A stretch of DNA of 64,000 bases from JAABTL01 sp964465355 (GCA_964465355.1 CAYXJZ010000001.1:1-64000); one strand, 5' to 3'. Counted from the stretch's first letter, positions 40,225 through 49,143 are shown. The notes: generated by a model not told the origin, from the letters alone. Program-made: numbers and translations.

Positions 40225-41060
40225 GGTCCTCCTCCAGGCACCGCGATCTCCATCGCCCTACGCACCTCGTCACGCAAGGCCTCCCACACGGCGCCGGTGA
40301 GCGCGGCGTACTCGGGCAGGCTGGTGGTGCCGATGTCGCGCGGACGCGGCAGGTCGACCTTGAACTCGGTCTTCACCCGCCCAGGGTGGGCGGTCATGAC
40401 CACCACCCGATCACCCAACAACACCGCCTCCTCGATGGAGTGCGTGACGTAGACCAGGGTCTTGCGGCTCTCCTCCCACAGACGCAGCAGCTCCTCTTGC
40501 AGCACAGCGCGGGTCTGGGCGTCGAGGGCGCCGAGGGGCTCGTCCATGAGCAGCACCTGCGGGTCGTGGGCCAGCGCCCGGGCGATGGACACCCGCTGCT
40601 TCATCCCGCCTGAGAGCTGGGCGGGGTAGTAGTCCTCGAAACGGTCGAGGCCCACCTTGTGGATCCACAACCTGGCCTCCGCCTCACGCTCGGCCTTGGG
40701 CACGCCGCGCATCTGCAGGCCGAAGGCCACGTTGTGCAGCACGGTCTTCCAGGGGAAGATGGCGTACTCCTGGAAGACCACGGCGTTGAGCGGCTGCCAG
40801 GCGTCCGGCCCAGGCACGATGCGCGCCTCGCCCGAGCTGAGCTCGTCCAGGCCGGCCAGCACCCGCAGGAAGGTGGACTTGCCGCAGCCGGATGGGCCGA
40901 CGAGGCAGAGAAACTCGCCCTCCCGCACCTCCAGGTCCAGGTGATCCAGCGCCGTGACGAGGCCGCGGCGGGTGGGGAAGCGCTTCTGCGCCGCTCGGGC
41001 GATGATCTTCACGGGTGCGCCCACTGTGACGGCAGCGGCTGCGTCAACCTTGGCCGGCAC
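40221..41060 (-). CDS. ABC transporter ATP-binding protein (SsuB/TauB type)
   Basis: A 279-residue ATPase with Walker A LVGPSGCGKSTFLRVLAGLD, Q-loop VVFQEYAIFPWKTVLHNVAF, signature LSGGMKQRVSIARALAHDPQ, Walker B VLLMDEPLGALDAQTR and the switch VYVTHSIEEAVLLGDRVVVM. It lies 38 bases after the binding-protein gene and overlaps the permease. The FPWKTV after the Q-loop is typical of nitrate/sulfonate-type importers. Confidence 0.95.
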   Translation of the reverse strand: MPAKVDAAAAVTVGAPVKIIARAAQKRFPTRRGLVTALDHLDLEVREGEFLCLVGPSGCGKSTFLRVLAGLDELSSGEARIVPGPDAWQPLNAVVFQEYAIFPWKTVLHNVAFGLQMRGVPKAEREAEARLWIHKVGLDRFEDYYPAQLSGGMKQRVSIARALAHDPQVLLMDEPLGALDAQTRAVLQEELLRLWEESRKTLVYVTHSIEEAVLLGDRVVVMTAHPGRVKTEFKVDLPRPRDIGTTSLPEYAALTGAVWEALRDEVRRAMEIAVPGGGP

Positions 41061-41098
41061 GGCTCAGCGCCGCTCCGCCGGCCTCCGCTCGGCCTGCC

Positions 41099-42121
41099 TC
41101 AATCCGACCAGACGCCCAGCTGCTCGCGAGCCCAGTCGACGAAGCTGCTGTCGATGACGGCGGAGAGGTCGAGGGGCTGCTCGTAGTCGGTGCGGCCGTT
41201 CTCTCGGTGCACCCGCTCCACGTCGCCAAGGCCGTCTGCCTCGATGACCTGGTCGGGGTCGTAGAGCACCGGGTCGCCGGCGCGCAGGGCCTCCTCGGTG
41301 GCGCTGACGAAGCTGAGGTAGGCGGCCAGGTTCTCAGGCGACAGGTAGTCGTCGCCCTGCATGAGTCGGGCGGCCTGCATCAGGGCGAGGGCGAAGCGGC
41401 GGGCCACCTCGGGGCGCTCGCGCACGAAGTCACCGGAGCCCACGAAGGCCACGGTCATCAGGCCTGGAGTGAGGTCGGTGGCGAACGGCACGGCAGAGCC
41501 GTCGGCCTCCACTGCGTCGGCGTAGGGGGAGCCGAGGATGCCGGCGTCCACCGCACCGCCAGCCAGGCCGGCGGGGATGTCGGGGTTGGCCAGGTTGATG
41601 AGGTTGACGTCGCGGATGGTCAGGCCGCCGCTCTCCAGCGCCTTGGCCGCCAGGTACTCGCCGCCGGAGCCTGGCCCGCCTGCCACCGCCACGTTGCGGC
41701 CGCGCAGGTCGGCGATGCTCTGCACCGTGTCGGCCAGGTCGGCGCGCAGCATGAGCTTGGTGGGGCTGCCCTCGAAGGGCTCGAGGCCGCCTGGCGCGAT
41801 GACCCGCAGGTCCATGCCCTGGGCCCAGCCGTTCCACAGCGCCACCACGATGGCGATGCCGCCGACGTCGATCTGGCCCTGCTCAAGGAAGGCGATGGCC
41901 TCGGTGCCGGATGCCACCCGGTCGATGGTGACGTCGAGGCCGAGGGCGTCGAAGAGACCGCGCTCCGCCGCCACGTACAGCGGCGCGAACTTCATGATCG
42001 GCACATAGGCCACGCGCACGCTCTCGCGTGGGCTAAGGGGTGCAACGGGGCTCTGGGCCAGCGCCGCCGCGCCAAGGCACAGCGTCAAGACGACCGTCAG
42101 CAGGGTCCGGGTTCGGGACAT
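41099..42121 (-). CDS. ABC transporter substrate-binding protein (NMT1/SsuA type)
   Basis: A 340-residue periplasmic protein with signal peptide TLLTVVLTLCLGAAALAQ. It has the NMT1/SsuA-like start VRVAYVPIMKFAPLYVAAER, GLFDALGLDVTIDRVASGTE, AIAFLEQGQIDVGGIAIVVA, and DLRGRNVAVAGGPGSGGEYL. Ligand cannot be told. First gene of the transporter operon; upstream, the divergent gap to ccdA holds three 18-base tandem repeats. Confidence 0.92.
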   Translation of the reverse strand: MSRTRTLLTVVLTLCLGAAALAQSPVAPLSPRESVRVAYVPIMKFAPLYVAAERGLFDALGLDVTIDRVASGTEAIAFLEQGQIDVGGIAIVVALWNGWAQGMDLRVIAPGGLEPFEGSPTKLMLRADLADTVQSIADLRGRNVAVAGGPGSGGEYLAAKALESGGLTIRDVNLINLANPDIPAGLAGGAVDAGILGSPYADAVEADGSAVPFATDLTPGLMTVAFVGSGDFVRERPEVARRFALALMQAARLMQGDDYLSPENLAAYLSFVSATEEALRAGDPVLYDPDQVIEADGLGDVERVHRENGRTDYEQPLDLSAVIDSSFVDWAREQLGVWSD

Positions 42122-42206
42122 GGCTCCTCCAAGGGGCGCTGGGCGCCGTGGTTCGAGTGAGGGATGCTAACCCGCCACCGGCTTGGACGTCACCCGCACG
42201 CAGTGC

Positions 42207-42260
42207 GGGACACCCACGACCCGTGGGACACCCGCCACTGGCGGGACACCCGCAATCCAC
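42207..42260. repeat. Three 18-bp tandem repeats upstream of ccdA
   Basis: Units of 18 bases, each beginning GGGACACCC (42207, 42225, 42243), with the second halves diverged. They sit in the divergent region between the ABC binding-protein gene and ccdA and end 22 bases before the ccdA GTG. They might be iterated regulator sites. Confidence 0.75.
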
Positions 42261-42281
42261 CAGAGATGCCACACTGGCAAG

Positions 42282-42989
42282 GTGCCAACGCCCTCCGTCG
42301 CCCTGCTCGCCGGGGTGCTCTCCTTCCTCTCCCCTTGCGTGCTGCCCCTCGTGCCCAGTTACCTGGCCTACGTCGGCGTCAGTGGGACGGCCGGACGCGC
42401 GATGGCCCTGCGCAACGCCGCCCTCTTCGTGCTCGGCTTCTCCTTGGTCTTCATCGCCATGGGCGCTTCGGCCAGCGCCTTGGGCAGCCTGATCCGGCAG
42501 CACCAGCAGACCCTCACGGTGGCCGGCGGCCTGTTGGTCATGGCCTTCGGCCTTGTCATGCTCGGTGTCATCCGCCTCCCCTTCCTCTACCGCGACACCC
42601 GCCGCCCCTTGGGCGATGGCACCGACACCCAGCGACCCTTCGGCGCCACGCTGCTCGGCATGGCCTTCGCCTTCGGCTGGACGCCATGCATCGGCCCCAT
42701 CCTCGGCGCCATCCTCACGGCCGCCGGCGCCAGCGGCACCTTGGCCGGCGGCGTCGGCCTGCTGGCCGCCTACGCCGCCGGCCTGGCGCTGCCCTTCCTG
42801 CTCGCTGCGGTGGCCATCGAGCCTTTCACCCGTCTCAGCCGTCGGCTGCGGCCGGCCATGCGCTGGGTGGAGCGGGCCTCTGGCGTGCTGCTGCTGGTCA
42901 TCGGCCTGATGATGGTGACCGGCACCTTCACCGCGCTCAACAACCTGCTCATCCGCTGGACGCCTGCCTGGCTGTGGTCGCGCCTGTGA
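42282..42989 (+). CDS. ccdA: CcdA-type thiol-disulfide membrane transporter
   Basis: A 235-residue, six-helix protein that carries electrons from cytosolic thioredoxin to the outside for cytochrome c maturation. The two reactive Cys are in GVLSFLSPCVLPLVPSYLAY (helix 1) and FGWTPCIGPILGAILTAAGA (helix 4), as in CcdA/DsbD. GTG start is inferred; the in-frame part upstream is repeat DNA. It probably serves CcmG and CcmH encoded at 51.8-52.9 kb. Confidence 0.93.
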   Translation: MPTPSVALLAGVLSFLSPCVLPLVPSYLAYVGVSGTAGRAMALRNAALFVLGFSLVFIAMGASASALGSLIRQHQQTLTVAGGLLVMAFGLVMLGVIRLPFLYRDTRRPLGDGTDTQRPFGATLLGMAFAFGWTPCIGPILGAILTAAGASGTLAGGVGLLAAYAAGLALPFLLAAVAIEPFTRLSRRLRPAMRWVERASGVLLLVIGLMMVTGTFTALNNLLIRWTPAWLWSRL

Positions 42990-43179
42990 TAGCAACGACC
43001 ATCTGAAGGCCTCCAGAGGCCGTCCCAGACGGACATGAGGCGAACGCCTTCTCCGTACCTGCACAGAAGCTACAACTCCCTTCACGGGGCGCCCACCACC
43101 GCTACACCTCAGGGATCGATCCTCCTCTCACCGGCCGAGGTCGCCAGACAGGCGTCCGGCCCGGAGAAGGAGAACCACA

Positions 43180-43707
43180 ATGACCCACCTCCCGTTCATC
43201 CGCCGCCTGAGCGTCTTGCTCGCCACCGCCCTCATCGCCTCCGCCGGCCTGGCCGCCGGCCAAGTGCGCATCGACGCCGACGCCGTTCCCTTCACCCGCA
43301 GCGCCACCAGCAGCTCAGGACCCACGAGCGTTGGCGTCGACCTGGCCTGGGACGGCGACCTCGTGCTGGTCCTCAGCCGCACAGGCACCGGCAGCTTGCC
43401 CGACGCCAACATCGTGCAGGCCGGCACCTTGCCGCTCGACGCCTTGGGCCGCATCATCAAGAGCGAGGCCCTGGTCCGCAGCGACGGCCCCGAGCTGGTC
43501 CCCGGCGGCCTCACCTTGGTCCACGACGGCGACGACGTCGGCCGCCTGAGTGAGCTGATGAGCTCCTACGCCGACCGCCTGACGGAGCTGGGCTTCAGCG
43601 TCGGCGACGTCAACGAGCGCGGCTTCGACTTCCGCATGGGCACCAACGCCTACCGCGCGGTCTTCTCCTCTGCCCAGGACGGCGTGCTGGTCTACCTGGG
43701 CCTCTAA
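43180..43707 (+). CDS. Small secreted protein upstream of the two-component system
   Basis: A 175-residue exported protein of no recognised family. Signal peptide SVLLATALIASAGLAAGQ. The mature part looks alpha/beta, with DLVLVLSRTGTGSLPDANIV, GLTLVHDGDDVGRLSELMSS and NAYRAVFSSAQDGVLVYLGL. No Cys. AGAAGGAG precedes the ATG. A strong terminator follows. The upstream region carries CTGCA-like repeats similar to those before the two-component genes, so it may be a target of that system. Confidence 0.75.
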   Translation: MTHLPFIRRLSVLLATALIASAGLAAGQVRIDADAVPFTRSATSSSGPTSVGVDLAWDGDLVLVLSRTGTGSLPDANIVQAGTLPLDALGRIIKSEALVRSDGPELVPGGLTLVHDGDDVGRLSELMSSYADRLTELGFSVGDVNERGFDFRMGTNAYRAVFSSAQDGVLVYLGL

Positions 43708-43728
43708 GCCCCCCCGCAAGAGCCCCTT

Positions 43729-43767
43729 CGTGTTCGACCCCCGCGTCATCCGCGGGGGTCGAACACG
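43729..43767 (+). terminator. Rho-independent terminator
   Basis: Perfect 17-base-pair stem from CGTGTTCGACC to GGTCGAACACG with a 5-base TCATC loop, then TTCT. It ends the small secreted-protein gene before the OmpR-type regulator. Confidence 0.9.
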
Positions 43768-43783
43768 TTCTCGCCGGCCCCCT

Positions 43784-43810
43784 CTGCACAAGACCTTCAC
43801 ACGGCCTGCA
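43784..43810 (+). promoter_or_regulatory. CTGCA direct repeats before the OmpR-type regulator gene
   Basis: CTGCA (43784), CTTCA (43795) and CTGCA (43806) are spaced exactly 11 bases. This pattern fits tandem binding of an OmpR/PhoB-type dimer. A TAGCGT -10 box (43863-43868) follows, seven bases before the preferred ATG. Likely autoregulation. Confidence 0.6.
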
Positions 43811-43875
43811 CGCGATGGGCACCCGGTGCGTCCAAGCTCAGGGACATGAGCGAACCACGTGCTAGCGTCGCCGGC

Positions 43876-44559
43876 ATGGCCAAGGTCCTTGTGGTCGAGG
43901 ACGACCGCGACATCGCCGACAGCCTCGAGCTCTACCTGCGCAGCGACGGCCACACCACCGAACGCGCCCACGACGGCCGCCGCGCGCTCGACCTGGTCCA
44001 GGCGGCCAAGCCCGACCTGGTGCTGCTCGACCTCGGCCTGCCCGAGATCGACGGCACCGAGGTGTTGCGCAGCATCCGTGGCCGCTCCGACCTACCGGTG
44101 ATCGTGGTCACCGCTCGCCGCGAAGAGATCGACGAACTGCTTGGCCTCGGCCTCGGCGCCGACGACTACGTGACCAAGCCCTTCAGCCCTCGCGCCCTGC
44201 TTGCCCGGGTGAAGGCCGTGCTGCGGCGCTCGCGTGGCACCGTCGCCAGCAGCAGCGAGGTGACCACCATCGGCCCGCTGGTGATCGACCGCTACCGCGT
44301 CGAAGCGCGGGTGGAGGACGAGCCTCTGAGCCTCACGCCCACCGAGTACCACCTGTTGGAGGCGTTGGCGGCCGCACCGGGCAAGGCCATGTCGCGCGAC
44401 GAGCTGATCGAGCGGGCGATGCCGGATTCCGAAGCGCTGGAGCGCACCGTGGATGGCCATCTCAAGAACCTGCGACGCAAGCTGGCCGACCGCGGCGTCG
44501 ACCACCTGCTGGAGACGGTGCGCGGCGTCGGCTACCGCCTGCGCTCACCTAGGAGCTGA
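43876..44559 (+). CDS. OmpR-family response regulator (BaeR-like)
   Basis: A 227-residue regulator. The receiver has VLVVEDDRDIADSLELYLRS, phospho-Asp in PDLVLLDLGLPEIDGTEVLR, VIVVTAR and YVTKPFSPRALLARV. A winged-helix DNA-binding domain follows from about residue 128 (LTPTEYHLLEALAAAPGKAM, VDGHLKNLRRKLADRGVDHL). The ATG ten codons inside the longest frame is preferred because TAGCGT precedes it by seven bases. It is followed two bases later by its kinase. Confidence 0.94.
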   Translation: MAKVLVVEDDRDIADSLELYLRSDGHTTERAHDGRRALDLVQAAKPDLVLLDLGLPEIDGTEVLRSIRGRSDLPVIVVTARREEIDELLGLGLGADDYVTKPFSPRALLARVKAVLRRSRGTVASSSEVTTIGPLVIDRYRVEARVEDEPLSLTPTEYHLLEALAAAPGKAMSRDELIERAMPDSEALERTVDGHLKNLRRKLADRGVDHLLETVRGVGYRLRSPRS

Positions 44560-44561
44560 GC

Positions 44562-46040
44562 ATGCAACGCCTTGGCACCCGCCTCGCCCTTTCGATGATG
44601 CTGGTGAGCATGCTGTCGGTGGTGGCCGTGGTCGCCGGCCTCTACCTCTTCTCCAGACGCGAGACCCAGCGGCTGCCCAACGAGTTCGGTGGCGTGCTGG
44701 CCCAGTGGCGCGACACCAGGCCGACGCTCAGCGGGCAACCCGGGCTGCGCCCACCCCCGACCACCTTCATCGCCACCCCGAGCACGCGCTTCCTCGTCTC
44801 AGACGACGACCTCAGGGCAGCCCAGCTCTTCCTCGAGGAGCTGTCGGTCAGCGCTGCCGCGCTGGAACCAGCAGGCCAAACCGTCCTCGTCCCTGGGAAC
44901 GACGCGTCCTTCAACGTGACGGAGCGTGGCGTCTTCGTCGGCGGTCCCACCCGGCTGCGCACCGACGGCATCGAGGCCGCGCGCGTGGCCTTGCTCGACT
45001 GGCAGGACATGCGCGTGGCGTTGGTGCAGGCGCAGGAGATGGCGCAGACCGCCACCGCCCAGGTGGGGCTGGTGGCCCAAGGCTTCGACCGGGTGCAGTC
45101 GGCGCAGTGGCGCGGCATCGGCTTCGGCCTCGCGGTGGCGGCGGTGCTGTCCACCCTGCTGGCGTGGTGGCTGGCCCGCAGCGTGGCCAGACCTGTGGAG
45201 GCCGTCGGGCTGGCGGCCACCGCCCTGGCCCAAGGGCAGCTCTCGCGGCGGGTGAAGATGCCGGCCTCGCCGCTCAACGCCACCTCGGAGGTGAGTCGCC
45301 TGGCCGGCGACTTCAACCGCATGGCCGAGTCCTTGGAGCGCTACGAAGGTGAGCGCCAGGCCATGATCGCCGACATCGCCCACGAGCTGCGCACCCCGCT
45401 CACCGCCATGACGCTGCGGCTGGAGGCGCTGAGCGACGGCCTCGTGCCGCTCTCGGCCGGCGAGGTGGAGCGGCTGCGCCACCAGGCCGGCCTGCTTCAC
45501 CGGCTGGTGGAGGACCTGCGCACGCTGTCGCTGGCCGACGCCGGTCGGCTGGAGTTGCGGCGGGGCCCACAGGACATCCTGGCCCTGGCCCGCGATGCGC
45601 TGACCGACGCCTCCATGGCTGCGGCCGCCAAGGGCGTGCGGCTCGAGCTGATCGGCGATGACGCCTCCGAACCGCTGGTGGAGGGCGACGGCGACCGCCT
45701 TGCCCAAGTGCTCGGCAACCTGCTCGACAACGCCATCCGCGTCACGCCGAGCGGCGGCAGGGTGGTCGCCGAGGTGGGCCGCGAAGGATCGGAAGCCGTC
45801 TGGCGTGTCCGCGACGATGGCCCAGGCATCCCGTCCAGCGACCTGCCTGAGATCTTCCAGCGCTTCCGCCAGGGTGCCGACGGCCGCCGCGACCTGCGTG
45901 GCGGCAGCGGGCTAGGCCTGACCATCGTGCGCACCCTGGTCGAGCTCCATGGCGGCACCGTGTCGGCCGCCAACCTGCCGTCCGCGGACGGCGGCACCTC
46001 GGGTGCCGAGCTGACGGTGCGGCTGCCTTCTATCGCCTGA
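44562..46040 (+). CDS. HAMP-containing sensor histidine kinase
   Basis: A 492-residue kinase. One membrane helix (about 9-30), an extracytoplasmic sensor region (30-180), a second helix (about 185-207), and HAMP with ARPVEAVGLAATALAQGQLS. HisKA follows with ADIAHELRTPLTAMTLRLEA, then HATPase with N box LGNLLDNAIRVTPSGGRVVA, G1 VRDDGPGIPSSDLPEIFQRF, and G2 GGSGLGLTIVRTLVELHGG. The sensor shows no known fold. Partner of the regulator just upstream. Confidence 0.95.
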   Translation: MQRLGTRLALSMMLVSMLSVVAVVAGLYLFSRRETQRLPNEFGGVLAQWRDTRPTLSGQPGLRPPPTTFIATPSTRFLVSDDDLRAAQLFLEELSVSAAALEPAGQTVLVPGNDASFNVTERGVFVGGPTRLRTDGIEAARVALLDWQDMRVALVQAQEMAQTATAQVGLVAQGFDRVQSAQWRGIGFGLAVAAVLSTLLAWWLARSVARPVEAVGLAATALAQGQLSRRVKMPASPLNATSEVSRLAGDFNRMAESLERYEGERQAMIADIAHELRTPLTAMTLRLEALSDGLVPLSAGEVERLRHQAGLLHRLVEDLRTLSLADAGRLELRRGPQDILALARDALTDASMAAAAKGVRLELIGDDASEPLVEGDGDRLAQVLGNLLDNAIRVTPSGGRVVAEVGREGSEAVWRVRDDGPGIPSSDLPEIFQRFRQGADGRRDLRGGSGLGLTIVRTLVELHGGTVSAANLPSADGGTSGAELTVRLPSIA

Positions 46041-46048
46041 ACGACGGC

Positions 46049-46075
46049 CTGCATCCAAGCTGCATCGGGACTGCA
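46049..46075 (+). promoter_or_regulatory. CTGCA direct repeats before the second secreted protein
   Basis: Three CTGCA units at 46049, 46060 and 46071, spaced exactly 11 bases, just after the kinase stop. They match the spacing seen before the regulator gene. A TAGGCG at 46109-46114 may be the -10 box. Confidence 0.6.
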
Positions 46076-46168
46076 CGGCCCCGCCACCTCAGCGCCTCAA
46101 CCTTGGGCTAGGCGGACCTCGGCCCACATGCCAGTTGGCCGACAGACCCCACCGCCCGAGGAGACGAC

Positions 46169-46819
46169 ATGCAGAACGACACCCCACACCCCGCCGGCCG
46201 GCCGAGCCGCCGGATCGCCATCGGCGCGCTGGCCTTGGCCGCCACGCTGCTCCTGGCCATGCCAGCCTTGGCCCAGGAGAACGCCGTGACCCCAGCCCAG
46301 GCAGGCGAAGAGGAGCCTGCCGCCAGGCTCGAGCACTGGATGGGGCACCCCGCCCGTCTACCCGACGGCATCCGCGCCGCTGGGATGACCCGCGCCTTCC
46401 CGTCCGCCTCCTTCCCCGGCATGCCGGGCAGGGTCGGCGTGGCGGCCGTCAGGCTGTTCGGCGACGGCGCCTTCCACGACCGCAGCAGGGCAGCCGCCGA
46501 CTGGTCGGACCCTGGTGCCTTCAGCCGCTGGCTCCAAGCGGAGCCGCGACAGCGAACCGTCCTGCCCGGCCTCGTGGGGCGCCTGGACGAAGGCGCCGCC
46601 GTTCGTCTGTCCTTCTACGATGCCGACCCGGCAGCGGGCGGCAACGTCACCGCCGAGCTGAGCTACCTGGCCGGCCAAGACGACCTGGAGGCCTTTCAGG
46701 CGGCCGTGCGCGCCGCCGCCGAACAGGCAAGCCACGTGGTGGTCGACGTGACGGGTCGCACCGTCGCCCTGCCGCAGGTCGGCGAGGCCGACGTGGATGA
46801 GCAGGTGGACGGCGACTGA
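46169..46819 (+). CDS. Secreted protein downstream of the two-component system
   Basis: A 216-residue exported protein of unknown family. The signal peptide reads IAIGALALAATLLLAMPALA, cleaved near AQEN. The mature part has an Asp/Arg-rich middle (AVRLFGDGAFHDRSRAAADW) and ends in a helix (DLEAFQAAVRAAAEQASHVV) and an acidic tail. No Cys. GAGGAG precedes the ATG. CTGCA repeats upstream suggest that the adjacent OmpR-type regulator controls it; it could modulate the kinase from outside, which is speculative. Confidence 0.75.
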   Translation: MQNDTPHPAGRPSRRIAIGALALAATLLLAMPALAQENAVTPAQAGEEEPAARLEHWMGHPARLPDGIRAAGMTRAFPSASFPGMPGRVGVAAVRLFGDGAFHDRSRAAADWSDPGAFSRWLQAEPRQRTVLPGLVGRLDEGAAVRLSFYDADPAAGGNVTAELSYLAGQDDLEAFQAAVRAAAEQASHVVVDVTGRTVALPQVGEADVDEQVDGD

Positions 46820-46890
46820 GGTCGAGGTCGCGAGGCCGTGTGCGCCCCGACCGAGGTCGGGGCGCACATGGCGAAGGCTAGAATCCCTTC

Positions 46891-47583
46891 GTGATCGCCT
46901 CCCAGCCGACCCCTCCCGCCATCGAGCTGGTGGGGGCCTTCAAGCGCTTCGGGCGCGAGGCGGTGCTCGGTGGCGTGAGCCTGACGGTGACACCTGGGCG
47001 TTTCGTCGTGCTGCGCGGTGGCAACGGGGCGGGCAAGACGACGCTGTTGCGGGTGATCGCCACCCGCCTGCGCCTCTCGGCTGGCGAAGGCCGGGTCTTC
47101 GGCCATGACCTCAGGCGCCAGAGCGCGGAGGTCCGGCGCCTGGTCGCCTACTTCAGCGTGGCAGGCGGTTCCTACCCGCTGCTGAGTGCCCGCGAGAACC
47201 TGGCCTTGGCCGCGCGGCTGCACGGCCTGAGCGTCGACGCGGACGCGCTGCTCGAGCGGGTCGGTCTCGCCGAAGCGGACGGCAAGCTGGTCAGGACCTT
47301 CTCCAGCGGCATGAAGAAGCGCTTGGCCTTGGCGCGCTTGCTGCTGCCCGACGCTCCGCTATGGCTGCTCGATGAGCCATACACGACCCTGGACGAGGCG
47401 GGCAGGGACCTGGTCGACGAGGTGCTGACCGAGGCCTTGGCCAGGGGCACCACGGTGCTGATGGCCACCCACGAGGAGCAACGGCCGGGTGCACCGCAGC
47501 CCGATGCCCTGCTGAGCCTCTCCGATGGTGAGCTCAGCGTGCTGGCGAGACCGCGCCCTGAGCAGCCGGGTCGGTCGCCATGA
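46891..47583 (+). CDS. ccmA: Heme exporter ATP-binding protein CcmA
   Basis: A 230-residue ABC ATPase of the CcmAB complex that releases holo-CcmE from CcmCD. It has Walker A VLRGGNGAGKTTLLRVIATR, signature FSSGMKKRLALARLLLPDAP, Walker B LWLLDEPYTTLDEAG and MATHEE. GTG start with TAGAAT (46879-46884) six bases upstream, so a leaderless mRNA starts the ccm operon here. ATGA overlap with ccmB. Confidence 0.93.
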   Translation: MIASQPTPPAIELVGAFKRFGREAVLGGVSLTVTPGRFVVLRGGNGAGKTTLLRVIATRLRLSAGEGRVFGHDLRRQSAEVRRLVAYFSVAGGSYPLLSARENLALAARLHGLSVDADALLERVGLAEADGKLVRTFSSGMKKRLALARLLLPDAPLWLLDEPYTTLDEAGRDLVDEVLTEALARGTTVLMATHEEQRPGAPQPDALLSLSDGELSVLARPRPEQPGRSP

Positions 47584-48275
47584 GCGAGCGACGCGGCGCG
47601 AGCGACTTGGCAGCCGTAGGCCAGATCATGATGAAGGACCTCCGCCAGGAGTCCCGCAGCCGGACCGTGTTGACGGCGACGGTGTTCTTCTCGGCCGTCA
47701 CCCTGCTCATCATGGGCTTCGCCGTCGGTGCAGAGCCCGGGGTTCTCGAGACCGTCGCACCGGGGGTGTTGTGGGTCGCCTTGGCCTTCGCCGGTGTGAT
47801 CACGGCCTCCCAGTCGTGGGCCAGCGAGCTGGAGGACGGCGCCTTGGAGCAGTTGCTGCTCTACCCCGTGCCGCGGGCCACGCTCTACCTCGGCAAGATG
47901 CTGGCCAACTGGATCTACCTCATGGCCCTCTCGCTGCTGCTGCTGCCCGTCTCGCTTGTCCTGTACGACGTGAGCCTGGGGGAGCGTTGGCCGCTGCTGA
48001 TCCTGATCCTCTTCCTCGGCACGCTTGCCCTCTCGCTGATCGGCACCTTCTACGCCTCCCTCACCGTCACCCTGCGCGCACGGGAGTCGCTGCTCCCGCT
48101 GCTGATGTTCCCCGTCATCGTGCCCGCCCTGCTCGCCTCGGTCGGGGCCAGCACCGAGCTCATGCGTTTCGAGGACACCACCCTGGCGCGCGACTGGCTG
48201 CGCCTGCTGATCGGTTTCGTCCTCGGCTACCTGGTGATCTGCACCAGCCTGTTCCACTTCCTGCTCGAGGAGTAG
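47580..48275 (+). CDS. ccmB: Heme exporter membrane protein CcmB
   Basis: A 231-residue, six-helix partner of CcmA. Typical features are IMMKDLRQESRSRTVLTATV, FFSAVTLLIMGFAVG, VLWVALAFAGVITASQSWAS, ELEDGALEQLLLYPVPRATL and FPVIVPALLASVGAS. Coupled to ccmA by ATGA. A ~150-base gap to ccmC follows, with a TAGCAT box at 48358-48363. Confidence 0.93.
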   Translation: MSERRGASDLAAVGQIMMKDLRQESRSRTVLTATVFFSAVTLLIMGFAVGAEPGVLETVAPGVLWVALAFAGVITASQSWASELEDGALEQLLLYPVPRATLYLGKMLANWIYLMALSLLLLPVSLVLYDVSLGERWPLLILILFLGTLALSLIGTFYASLTVTLRARESLLPLLMFPVIVPALLASVGASTELMRFEDTTLARDWLRLLIGFVLGYLVICTSLFHFLLEE

Positions 48276-48426
48276 GCCTGTTCCGAGGGCAGACCGTCCT
48301 GCCAGAGGTGGGCCGGCGAGCGACACTCTCGTGACAACCGTGCTCGTGAACGGCGGTAGCATGGCCGCACGGGGGTGGGTGCCAAGGCGCTCGAAGCCGA
48401 CCTGCTCCGCCAACCTAGGAGTCTTC

Positions 48427-49143
48427 ATGGCTGCATCACCGGTTCCTGCCCAACTGCGCCGGCCGACCTGGCTGACGGTGTTCGGTTTCGTGGCCCTCGC
48501 CGCCTTCCTGGTGGCCGTCTACTACGCCCTGCTCGTCGCACCGACCGAGGTGACCCAGCAGGAGCTGTTCCGGATCACCTACACGCATGCATCGGTGGCC
48601 GCCGTTGCCCTGACCGCGACGATCCTGACGGCCGTCTTCGCCGTCATGCACCTGTGGCGCGGCAGGCGCATCGACGACGTGCGCACGGTCGCCGCCGCCG
48701 AGGTCTCGCTGGTCTTCCTCGCCATCACGGTGCTTGGCGGCATGATCTACTCCCGGCCCACCCTCGGCGCCTTCTGGGCATGGGATGCGCGCATCACGCT
48801 GTCCGGCATCATGCTGGTCCTGATGGTCGGCTACTTCGTCGTGCGGGGCATGATCGACGATCCGGTGCGCGCCGCGCGCGTCAGCGCCGTCGTCGCCATC
48901 ATCGTGGCAGCCGGCGCGCCCCTCAACCGAGCGGCCACCTCGATGTTCCGCACGGTGCACCCAGCCCGCTCGGCCAACATGCCAGAGGAGCTGGCCTTCG
49001 TCCTCGGCTTGAACATGGTCGCCGTCGCCCTCGTGTTCCTATGGTTCTTCCTCGAGCGCGCCCGCCTCGGGGCCGCCGCTGCCCGACTGCAGGCCGGCAG
49101 TCAGCCGGACGGCGCCAAGGCGAAGGAGGCCGTCCATGTCTGA
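48427..49143 (+). CDS. ccmC: Heme-handling protein CcmC
   Basis: A 238-residue, six-helix protein that loads heme onto CcmE. It contains the tryptophan-rich heme-handling motif TLGAFWAWDARITLSGIMLV, IYSRPTLG, the outer His near ITYTHASVAAVALTATILTA and FRTVHPARSANMPEE. ATG is chosen for AGGAG six bases upstream; the 32-codon extension in frame lacks support. It overlaps the ccmD start. Confidence 0.93.
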   Translation: MAASPVPAQLRRPTWLTVFGFVALAAFLVAVYYALLVAPTEVTQQELFRITYTHASVAAVALTATILTAVFAVMHLWRGRRIDDVRTVAAAEVSLVFLAITVLGGMIYSRPTLGAFWAWDARITLSGIMLVLMVGYFVVRGMIDDPVRAARVSAVVAIIVAAGAPLNRAATSMFRTVHPARSANMPEELAFVLGLNMVAVALVFLWFFLERARLGAAAARLQAGSQPDGAKAKEAVHV

